This document shows, piece by piece, positions 54,700 through 64,000 of a stretch of 64,000 nucleotides of DNA. Source of the stretch: Dicyema japonicum (lineage: Eukaryota; Dicyemida; Rhombozoa; Dicyemidae); contig RDEW01000040.1 of the NCBI GenBank assembly GCA_011109175.1, positions 124,001 to 188,000 on the forward strand. The letters run 5' to 3'. A model generated the notes under the pieces. That model was given only the letters and a program-made list of their open reading frames with translations, was not told the origin of the DNA and did no database searches. Position 1 is the stretch's first letter, and each line of letters opens with the position of its first letter. Made by a program: the position numbers and the translations under genes.

Positions 54700-54950
54700 G
54701 ACGAGTCTACGTGGCTTATGACTCAGAGGTCACCAGTTCGAATCTCGCTGCCGTCCAAATGGTTGAAGGTTCCACGCATCTACAATGCTTTGGAGTTTAC
54801 GAGTGACGCCGTCATCAGTGTCATCAATGCGGAACTGGATTATCTTCTGGAACACACAGAAAAAAAGAAAAGAACGACAAGAACACAATGTCTTGGGTAT
54901 GTCTTTGATTACTGTTCTTACTTCTTAAAACAAATGTGAGTTCTACCTAA
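54700..54950 (+). repeat. tRNA-derived SINE, copy 3
   Basis: Head with a degraded A box (CGTGGCTTATGACTCAG) and B box (AGTTCGAATCTCGCTG), then GAAGGTTCCACGCATCTACA, GACGCCGTCATCAGTG and CAATGCGGAACTGGAT, followed by an A-rich stretch and a poor 3' end. Confidence 0.8.
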
Positions 54951-55744
54951 AGTGGGTTTAAGTAATGGAAACATTACCTACCCCTTGCCGGGAGGGATGT
55001 GTTTTTTATGTGGATTACAGGGCCCAAGACAATCTCATTATTGAGATCCCTTTGGTCAAGAATTTCCAAAGTGACGAAATGGCTGTTCTGTAGGATCTTT
55101 CGGGCGGTTGTCAAAGGAAACAGCAGTCATTCCATTCTTTTCGTTGTAAAATGTCATCATCCTATTAACAGCCTCTTTTAACTCGAGGACCAACCAAAAT
55201 TATATTAAATAGAAAAAATTGACGTACTAGAAAGCTCAATGTTTAACTTGACCCCAATAAAGTTGTAGATTTTTCAAGACCAAAGGGTGATATAACCAGT
55301 TTCTAAGATTATCCTTATTGAGAAAAAGAAATTGACGTAGCAATAAATAAAATGTTAAAAATTCTGTCTCAATAAGTTCAGAGTGAATGTTTAAGATTAA
55401 GTTTATTCACACCTTGAAATATCTAGAACAAGTCTTAGGGGAGAACAACTTTGCTTTTAACCATTCTTTTAGTACTAAAATACACAAACTTATTCAAGTA
55501 ATCATCAAGTAAATTGAAATATATGGATGTTATTAATTGTAAAAACAGTGAAGGCATACATTCAGTCAGTGATGCTCAAAAACTCTCGAAAGTATAATCA
55601 TCGAATATAGGAATGGGATTAAGGTATCAGAGGATGATTTCATTTCTACTTCTAACAAACTTGTGCACTGACATGTGATTATTTTGAAGACACTACATTG
55701 TATGTGGGTAGAGGAGGGGTTGCTGATTCGTATGGAGAGAGATG
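54951..55744. other. Unassigned stretch
   Basis: AT-rich; no gene or repeat recognised up to the hAT element. Confidence 0.3.
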
Positions 55745-57237
55745 CAGGGCTGTTGAGTCGGTAAAATATAGCACGACTCCGACTCCGTTCCGACTCCAAT
55801 TATTATATAAAAAATTCAGACGTTGTAAGAATAACAGAAAAAGAAAAAACATTAAGAAAAAAATTTAACTATTATTTTTTAGAAATAATATAGCTTCGAC
55901 AAGGTCTTCCTTCATAGAAGGTCTGATTTGATAAATTTTAGCCCAGAAAACAGCCTTTCTACGCTGACTTGTGTAGGAGGTAGAGCAAGAGAGATCATAT
56001 CTGAATTTTAATAGCTTCAGGGTAATACTCAATAAGATCATGAAGTGGTATTTGACAAGAACGATCGTATTGAAGTATCACATCAGCCCCGGAATCGAAT
56101 TCTTGTTTTAAAAGTAGCAATTTTGAATTCAAAGGTGGCCGGTTTTAATTCGTTTTGCACTTTCAATTTTGTTAACTAATTTTCGAAATCGTCATTCGAC
56201 GATGAGGAACTGGGTTCAATTTAAATGTCAATATTATATGAATTTGTATCCTCACATTCTTCTATGTTTTGTGATTCCAGTCTCTTGATTTTTAGTTCAA
56301 GGTCAAATAATCCCTTTTTCGCTCTATTTACCTGTTCATACGTTAAAAGCACTCAGTTCCTTGGATTAACATAGACAGAAGCTAACAGGATGTCACTGTT
56401 TAGCAATTGAGCTTCCTTGTTTCCCATTGAAACTGTAATTACTTTTGATATCAATCCTCCTCTTTTGGAATTTATATATATTAAATTTTTCCATTCCCAT
56501 AGAAGTGACCCACCTGTTAAATCTTCCGCCTGTAACCGTTTTGTAGTTTGGAAAAGAGCATATAAAACATATTCCAATTCTATAAGTTCTTCCCATTGCT
56601 TTTCAGTTAGTGAAATGTTTTGGTTGTCTTCGATAAAAGACTTTAATTCAATTAATCGACGAATCATAAGGTATGTGCTTCCCCAGCGTGTTGCCTGATC
56701 AAGTATAGCACCTTTCCCCGCTCTTAGTTGTAGAATATTATCAATCTTGGATGTACGTGCTGATACAGATATTTGTCGGCATATATTGATTATTCCTGTA
56801 ATATAAGGATCTTTTAAGCCATCTCAATTGTAGTGTGTACTGTACATCGAATGTGGTGAATTTGGCATATCATTAAAGCATCTTCAGTGATGTTATCTAA
56901 TATATCATCAGAATCATGATTTTCTTCAACATCTGTATCATTTATCTTGGCAATTCATTTTATCATGTTCGCAGCATTGTCGGTAAATATGCACAAATCT
57001 GTTCCTTCTTAATTTCATAATTTTCAAGAACCTCTTCAACCAATTTTTTCAGATGATTACTGTCATGGTGAGCTGCAGTGTCTTTAATGCTATTTACTCG
57101 TGTCGTGTAGTACAATCCATTTTAAATTAACTTTCCAACGAGGAGAGTTTTCAAATAGTTTTTTCTCTTATGGCTTTTTATCACTGAATCCGACTCCAAC
57201 TATACAAAAACCCCTCGACTCCGACTCCACAGCCCTG
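55745..57237 (-). mobile_element. hAT transposon, second family
   Basis: A 1,493-bp element flanked by the 8-bp duplication GAGAGATG (55737-55744 and 57238-57245). The ends are CAGGGCTGTTGAGTCGG and, reversed, CAGGGCTGTGGAGTCGG, with further subterminal copies of GACTCCGACTCC. The reverse strand at 56353-56667 encodes RRLIELKSFIEDNQNISLTE, KQWEELIELEYVLYALFQTT and LLWEWKNLIYINSK, the part of hAT transposases just after the catalytic core. N-terminal and dimerisation parts are decayed. It is a different family from the hAT at 49.5 kb, judging by both termini and protein. Confidence 0.85.
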
Positions 57238-58461
57238 GAGAGATGGAATAAAGATTGGTTGGCAGTTAACTACTCTGAGAGAAGAATGATTTTCGACAGT
57301 TAGAATATATTGATAAATAGATATTTAACTTCAGGAATCCTTGCCCCACAAGCGGAAGATCTAGTCCGTCGGATCGACTTGATGATCCAGAAGGTCATCA
57401 AGGTCCACGTGAAACTCGATGGCTTCTAAAGCGTATCTAAATAGCTATTGTCAGAAGAAACAGTTTGGCGATTCAAGCTCCCGAGATTATGTCTAGTCGA
57501 TTGTACCACCCCCGGATGATCCGGTCCACGCTCTTCTCGAGATTGCGATTTATTGAAGGCTGTCTAGATCATCTGCGTCTTCTAATGGCATTTTAACATG
57601 TTTTAGATCGAAGTTCATTATTGATGGCAAAGTTTTTCGTGGCCTCCCGCTAAAAGCCCCTGAGAAGAGAAAGTATGATTCCATTAAATCATAATCAGGA
57701 ACGGCATGATTCATCCGTAATATGTGCCTAAATAATCCCCATCGGATCTTGGTAATAATTGCATTCATGTGCTCCGATTCGGAAGCTGTGTATAGGTCTT
57801 AGTTTTTGATAAGATTTCTCCAAGGTGTGTTTTATACATATATATGCAATCTTAAAATATAGAATTAAAAAATTATTAGTAAAGTGTTCAAAGCTAATTA
57901 AAAATAAAAAAATGTCTAGTTAAAAATGGATGATAGCGTACATAAAAGTTAACCTGGATTCTCGTTGCTTTATGAAAGAAGATTCAAGATTTTAAAAAGC
58001 AGAAATTCAATGGGTTCACGTGAAACTAAAAAGTCCCAAAATGATAGGTTTTATTGTAACTAATTTTTTGCTTTCAAAAGTTAATGAGAATTAAATAAAA
58101 AATTCTTATCAGGTTGATCGGGTGGCTTGCAGGACTGACGAAGAAAGAGTCCAGAATGATACAATGGCTTTCCAGCTCTGGGTCATTTAAGGTAACTCCT
58201 ATTGCATGCTCAACGCCTGCAGGCAATAATGGAGCCCTTGGCTTAATAATTTGACTTTAACTAATTAACTTGTAAAATTATATTAATCGATAGCTATTGT
58301 CAAAGTAAACAGCCGGCGATTCAAAAACCATAGATTAACCGGTCTTTTAACCGTAAGTAGTAATTTGGTTATAAAAAAGTGAAATTTTTTTGAAGGTAAG
58401 TGATAAAAGAATAACCTTAAAGAGTTCATTATAAAATAAATAAACCAAAAATGTAATTATA
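57238..58461 (-). mobile_element. LINE ORF2 3'-end fragment plus unassigned DNA
   Basis: The reverse strand at 57550-57768 reads TKIRWGLFRHILRMNHAVPD and FSGRPRKTLPSIMNFDLKHV, continuing into a D-D-L-D-S-L end. This is the C-terminal G-R-P-R-K-T-L pattern of LINE polymerases, related to 25680-26010. From 57850 to 58461 (downstream of COPG) nothing was recognised. Confidence 0.5.
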
Positions 58462-61400
58462 TTATGAATAAAGAAGATTAATGAAAATATCTGCGACCCT
58501 CTGGTCTTCAGAACGGACAGACAACTCCGCAATAACATGATCACCATCCTCTCCACATTCCAACAGCAATTTTGCTATCACCAACAAATTGCTTCCCTTC
58601 AATGACCCAGCCATCATCAAGGTATGACTCATTTTTGACAAATCCTCAACTTTATCAGTGCCGTCGAATCCATAAAGTCCATAAAAACTAATCAACATAT
58701 CAACTCCCTCTACAACTCAAATTTACAAACCAACCGTTGATTCTCCTATGACCAGATAAACTAATCACTTCAACACATTCGTTTTCCTCTCCCAATTTGT
58801 CCCATGTTGTCTTGAAATTATCCCCAATGTCCGGTTGACACACAAAATCAGCAAAAGTTATAGACACCTCTCCAGCTTAAACAATTAAACAGTAAGCAAC
58901 CTCATATCTCTCAGGAGAACCCAAAATTTGTTCTTCACAGATTCCAAACCTAAGACAACACTTAAATTCAGCATTATCTACAGTCATCTTAATTCATACC
59001 ATAATCCTCACTAACGGTAGAAAATAGCAAGGAAACAAGTCCCGTATCATTTCCACATATTTTCTCAGCCTTTGCCTGTTTGATAACCTGATAAGTAGTA
59101 GAATGGATGGGACTGATCTCAACAAAGACATCTCCAATGTCACAGCCGGTCATGGTGTTGTCGATTTCAAACTAACATTAGGAATATAAACTACCACAAA
59201 GGCAATATATTCGTTATACACCAATTTACGGCATTTCACCACCAAATCAGAGTCATCATCACTCAGACTAGCAACAACGCGAGAGATATTAACAATCTCG
59301 CCTATTCCCTCATAATTGGCCTTGCAGTGCTCTAGAAAATAAACCTAACAAAAACCTTCATACAAATTCGAGGATTCAACAACGTCATAAAAAGATGGAG
59401 ATTCTATAGCCTCTCTCTGCGATTCAACAGAGCTTATGAATTTTTCGGGACAAAATTTCTCCCCATTCAGCGACGGATCAGAAATGTAGGTCACCAGAGC
59501 GTGCCTCAAAGGCTCCAATTTGAATTTAAGGGCTAAATGTTATAAATAATAGAACATAAACAATTTGGCTGACAGCCACACTTCAGTAAATAATGAAAGA
59601 ATGTAGCCCTGTCTCTAATCTCGTCATTCAAGTCGGTTATCAGTCTTAAATGTAAAAACAAAAAAAACCTTCCAAGAATGGTAATTATTGTCTCAGTCAG
59701 GTCACAACAGGCCATCCCAATCTTAGCCAATGTAGAAACGGCAGCTAAAATGACATTTAATGATACCAGCTCTGACATTATGGACGTCCAAAGTTATCCT
59801 GTTGTAGATAAACCTTATGAATCTGAAAGGATTCGGAGTACTCGGTGCCTCACAAGCCAGCAAGTACAATATCCTGCAAGTTATGCTGGTGTGATCACAG
59901 TCCTCAATGAACTCGCACAAATACAACAACCCTGTAGTTAATCAGTCAAATAACCGTTTTCCCGCGAAGAAGGATTCTCACGAATCATTTCGTGGATCGT
60001 GTTCACAATCGTAGTCTTACATTTAAAACCGCTCTAACACTAAAAGCCATAAACTACATTGCTTCTAAACATTTGAGTCAAAAACTTCATCAGTGACTTG
60101 TGTGTCCTCACATACTTCTTTGCCACATTTCTAAAATTACAGAAACGATGACTTTATCGAATCAATTATGATGGTCCTGAACTGATCGGGAATATCATGC
60201 ATCATTCCCCCCATTTTGTTCATCAACTTATCCACGTTGCTTTCAGGACACACCTAAACGTGGGAAATGACCATGCTTACCTTCAATAACACGTTGATAG
60301 CCAATGTTACAACACAGCGGTTGGGATTCGTTAAAAGTCCCTGAAGAACCTCAATATTCTTCCCGGAAATGTCCCCGTGTAATTCAATAGCCTAGGTAAA
60401 GATAACCTATCACTCGATTGAGAGTCTTCAAGGCCATAAACTTCACAGCTGCGTCTGAATCAGTCAAGTGACTGAAGAGGACACTCACAATCTGTTTAAT
60501 GTCCTTCATTTTGGTCTCCTCATTCAGTGTAGCACTATTCTTGTGTTCGAAGAACTCCACAAGGGCTGCAGTGGCCTCAATAACGACCATTTTCTTCTTG
60601 TTGAACATATTTTTGCTGACAAAGGAGTACAAATCACGATTCCTTAAATTAAAGTAACACGATTACTTTTCACTATAAAGTGACTGTTTGAGATGCTTAA
60701 CAGCCATTCTGATCTACACAGTCATCACAAGAACTCACGTTGTAGCATAAAGTGTAATGAAGAGCTGACTTGTTCTCAAGAATGTTCTGTACCACTGCCC
60801 CACTGTCCCTTATGTTAATTCTGTGCAAAAGAACGGCTGCGTTATACTGAAATGTTTAAAAATAAAAAACCTGCATGACCTTGTCGTTTGAGTTCCTGTA
60901 TATCTGTCGAATTGATAACTGCACTGACTTTGCCACGTCGGGGTAAATGTTGATCAGCTCGTTCAGCACAATTAAGGCATGACAGGTCTTGTGAGAGGAA
61001 TAGTTGTCGATCGACTGCTTAAAACTTCTCATCATGTTGGCAGACAAAAATAGGTCTTTCTGAAAAATTAAACCACCAATTTACCTCAAAAATGCTGTAG
61101 ACGACTCGAAATGCTGCAGAACTAACACCAGAGTTCTAGAATAATGGAAAAGCAAACTTTGTCAGCCATATCCTTGATAACACTAAATATAAAAAATATT
61201 CAAACAAGTTGTAAATGGCAATGGCCATACTCGGATCAGGCTTCAGCTCACGGACAGCCAAATAGCAAAGACGTCGAAATATGGGCTACAATTAGATATT
61301 AATTCAACGTCAGAGAATTTGAAGAGCTTTGTTATTGAGAAAAACGTGTCCAATGCCTCAGTCTCGTTCAATTTTTCACCCTATAATTAATAAAAGTCAA

Positions 61401-61617
61401 AAACGTGGTATAACGTGTAAATTAATCTCGACAAAATATCGCTATACATAGGGACATCGGATGACTTTATATTACCACTGTTACGGATCTAAGAGTGAGG
61501 AGATATAGTACGTCGTTCATTAGTGCATTCTTTGTGAACTGGTTGAAGGTAAACTCTAAAAGTCTTAAGAAGGATATTTATACTCTTTTCTTTAAAATTT
61601 ATTAGAGAATTGATCAT
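58462..61617 (-). CDS. COPG: Coatomer subunit gamma (COPI vesicle coat)
   Basis: The gamma subunit of the COPI coat for Golgi-to-ER transport. About 21 introns of 22-29 nt must be removed from about 3.2 kb. The order then follows human COPG1: IYTLYHGEKLNETEALDTFF, RRLCYLAVREL, SGVSSAAFRVVYSIFEK, VMQYNAAVLLHRI, MVVIEATAALVEFF, AAVKFMALKTLNR, KFLTQMFRSN, LLYLCEFIEDCDHTSITCRI, NPFRFIRFIYNRITLD, AAAVSTLAKIGMA, NDEIRDRATFFHYLLK, then the appendage part (FVFEIDNTMTGCDIGDVFVE, EVSITFADFVCQ, FDGTDKVEDLSK, HTLMMAGSLKGSNLLVIAKL). The stop is at 58462. One G seems missing at the exon end near 58900. A stretch of about 40 residues after the R-R-x-C-Y-L motif is absent compared with human. The N-terminal exon is uncertain; the ATG at 61615-61617 (MINSLINFKEKS) is a likely start. 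Confidence 0.95.
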
Positions 61618-61839
61618 TTTTTTGCTAGAAGGATCCAAATTAAATGATAAATTGCAACAAACGTCGAATGACAACGCACAAATTTTTTTTTAAATAAATA
61701 ATTTTATATAATTAATTTTGATATATTTCAATTACTAATAAAATTAAGGAATTGGTTTAAAGCTATTAAAATACATATTTTAGAAATTTAATTTATATGT
61801 GCAAATATGAATATCTGCAGTAAATAATACGTTTCTGCA
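61618..61839. other. AT-rich spacer upstream of COPG
   Basis: Low-complexity A/T sequence (61680-61830), possibly the promoter side of COPG. No defined element seen. Confidence 0.3.
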
Positions 61840-62112
61840 AGGATGGTTGGCACAGTGTAATAAGTTCCGGGCCAAATATCAGGATGTTCCAAGTTCGAAT
61901 TGGTGCTGTCCAATTTGTGGAAGGTTCCACATATCTACAATGTTTAACTTGACGCCTTCATTAGTGAACATTTCACTGCGGAACTGGATCGTCCATAATG
62001 GACATACACCCAACAAAAAGAAAAATAATACGTGAAGAGCAGTCCTTGCTTATCCCTCTATGATTAGTTATAATAATTGTTCTTTACTTAAAAATAAAGT
62101 GCGTTCCTTCCT
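61840..62112 (+). repeat. tRNA-derived SINE, copy 4
   Basis: Head with a B-box-like AAGTTCGAATTGGTGCTG, then GTGGAAGGTTCCACATATC, GACGCCTTCATTAGTG and CACTGCGGAACTGGAT. After an A-rich stretch comes the well-kept 3' segment CCCTCTATGATTAGTTATAA and TTCTTTACTTAAAAATAAAG, shared with copy 1. Confidence 0.85.
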
Positions 62113-62879
62113 GAGCGAAGCTAAAGCTAATATGGCTCTGCATAAAAATGAAGTTTTTTTTTGTAAAAGGGAGTACAACATTAAACTAAGAGTCCTCTTT
62201 AATAATACAATTATTTCAGTTAATAACATCCTGAGAGTCTGGCTTGACCAGGGACTTTCTTTCAGGATTACAACTGCAATAAAGAGAATGAAAATTTTAA
62301 AGATTAGCAATTTGAAGACAGGGTGGATGATAGATGAAAAGACGCTGTAGAGTAGGATGAAAGACACGAAATGGGAACATATCTCAGGTACCTCTAAAAG
62401 AAAATTTGATGAACTAATCTATATCATAAACATTTTGAAAGAAAAATGCGAAAGGCCAACTTGAATTTACTGATGTGGTGGCTCTGGTCCTCATGACCGA
62501 CAGCTATAAAGAGGCTGAAAGGGTTAAGAGGTTTAATATGCTTTCATCCCTTGCGGATCCGAGAAGGCAACAATTATCGTTGTTAACAAAACAAAATCCA
62601 ATTGATAACAGACGGATATCAAGCTATGTCTATGACGTAAAGAGAAGGACCTGTAGCGGTGATGGAGACATCCGTCAACTTGAGTTAAGAATCCGAGGAT
62701 AATTGCCTTGACGTTTTTTGAATTTTGAAGTATTCTGCTCCGACAGGTTGATTTTTTGTAGATGGATTGTGTTCGAAAAACCTGAGGAAGTGCGCGGAAA
62801 AAATTGAAGATTAATTCATTTATAAGAGAAAGTCAATTTTGATTGGAGGCTTCAACTCAAACATCAGTGTTTCTTGTCT
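62113..62879. other. Unassigned stretch
   Basis: Open frames at 62060-62350 and 62475-62702 have no recognised relatives. The second (DPRRQQLSLLTKQNPIDNRR) is protein-like but short. Confidence 0.3.
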
Positions 62880-63640
62880 CCGCCTCTTTTGAAGCACGCG
62901 GAGTCCCTAACTATATTATGAGAGATAGAAATTGATCGCGTTCCTCAGCCGGTGACGATCAACATAGAAACGAAGAGTCCCTGTAATGTTTTATAGGCTA
63001 AAGTCGGTTTCGGTTTGGTGGACTGCAACCACTACATGATGTAGTGGTTATGGAAAAATTTCTCAAATAAAATTTGACAAGAAGTGGAGATCTGAAGCTG
63101 GAATGGGGACTTTTTGTCGGGACGGAACTCATTTTTGAATATGGCGAATTTTTATCATAACCGTTAAAGCTTAAAAGAGGAGTCCCTCAGACTTCAGGGT
63201 TCAACCACCTGCTATTCAACATTAACATGGCTGACACTACAGAAATTCCGAAAGTCTATTTATATGGATGACGTCCTAATTTTGGATGTGTTAAATCAAG
63301 AAAATTGTCGTACAAAAGACTTGACAATTAAATCAAAGAAATCAGCAAATGTTGTGTTTCCAACAATATCAGCAAAGAAAGAGAACGTTCTGATTGAATC
63401 GACATAAATTGGCATTGAGGAACATGAAAAATACGGCTAACTTACACTATCTTAGAGTGTTAATTGGAAAAAAAAGAGACTTTGTAAAAAAACTTAGACG
63501 TTAGAAGGAAGAGAGCCTTCAAGTTCTTCTGTGCATGATAAAATTGGAAAATAGGTTTTCTGTTCAAGCACGTCATCTTCATCGTCTACGTAAGTGGTAC
63601 TAAACCCCCAAGAAAACCAGAAAATATCGCACTTAGAAAG
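62880..63640 (+). mobile_element. LINE reverse transcriptase relic
   Basis: The forward strand gives KRGVPQTSGFNHLLFNINMA (about 63175-63230; G-V-P-Q...L-L-F-N), then YMDDVLILDVLNQE (near 63260-63300, a Y-x-D-D motif). The thumb follows as ANLHYLRVLIGKKRDFVKKL (about 63438-63500), the usual Y-L-G-V-x-I region. Frames shift several times. Confidence 0.6.
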
Positions 63641-64000
63641 AAGTTCACGCTAAAAAGTTAGATGAATAAGGAGGTCAGCACTGATAGAGCCATTTGGAAC
63701 AGTAACACAGGACAAAATGAATATTTGTACAAGGAAGAAGCCATATTAGAGACTCATATATAAAAATTATTTCTAAAAAGATGGAGATGGACACTGGTGA
63801 AGAGACCAAGCCATATGGCAGGACTTGAGGTAACAAATCATCATTAACTAGCCCTTTTGTAAACCCCTTATTAAATAAAATATAATAAAATGCTACTGCG
63901 ATGAATGATAGTGAGGATTTGGATAACAAACCTACAAAAATAACAAATGAATCTTCTATGGAAAATACAGAGCGACCTTCAACTGCAGCGTGGCTAGGAT
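63641..64000. other. Unassigned right edge
   Basis: Nothing recognised; an open frame on the reverse strand at 63675-63929 has no known relative. Confidence 0.3.

Noticed and set aside
1-64000. Myxozoan origin
   Set aside because: Myxozoa lack cilia, whereas a motile-cilium gene is present; the intron size also fits dicyemids better.

Overview
This is an AT-rich animal nuclear window: about a dozen protein genes scattered through a dense, heavily decayed field of transposable elements. The most informative trait is intron size. In every recognisable gene the exons join only if GT...AG introns of 22-30 nt are removed; more than 40 could be placed by hand. Introns this small are a published trait of dicyemid mesozoans. 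The window also holds an axonemal doublet protein gene (CFAP210 type), so a motile-ciliated animal is expected, which argues against cilia-less, small-genome animals such as myxozoans. My best guess is a dicyemid or a close relative. This is an inference, not an identification.

Genes, left to right: a Rab7 small GTPase (- strand, 2.9-3.6 kb); TMX2-like thioredoxin membrane protein (+, 9.2-9.9 kb); an unrecognised spliced gene (+, 13.1-13.8 kb); an unrecognised coding region (-, 22.1-22.9 kb); a Cdc37 fragment (+, 23.4-23.7 kb); complex I subunit NDUFS6 (-, 32.2-32.6 kb); exosome subunit EXOSC1/CSL4 (-, 37.0-37.7 kb); an unrecognised membrane protein (-, 39.8-40.3 kb); TFIIH/CAK subunit MNAT1 (+, 41.5-42.2 kb); a Spinster-family transporter (-, 46.9-48.5 kb); CFAP210 (-, 51.9-53.6 kb); and coatomer gamma COPG (-, 58.5-61.6 kb, about 21 tiny introns). 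They are ordinary housekeeping genes with no operon-like grouping. Several carry single-base frame breaks that look like sequence errors.

Mobile elements: relics of at least four non-LTR retrotransposon types. These are RTE-like; a family with a 2A-like motif before the endonuclease; a jockey/CR1-like family; and an R2-like family with a PHD finger and a restriction-like endonuclease. There is also a tRNA-derived SINE family with four copies. DNA transposons are two integrase-bearing TIR elements (Ginger/KRBA2-like), two hAT elements, a Tc1/mariner-like element whose inverted repeats are minisatellites, and two MITE-like inverted repeats. Three nested insertions can be read to the base: Ginger-like into R2-like, Ginger-like into another integrase gene, and Tc1-like into a LINE. 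In each, dropping the insert and one target-site copy restores the host reading frame locally. No rRNA or true tRNA gene, CRISPR array or LTR element was seen.
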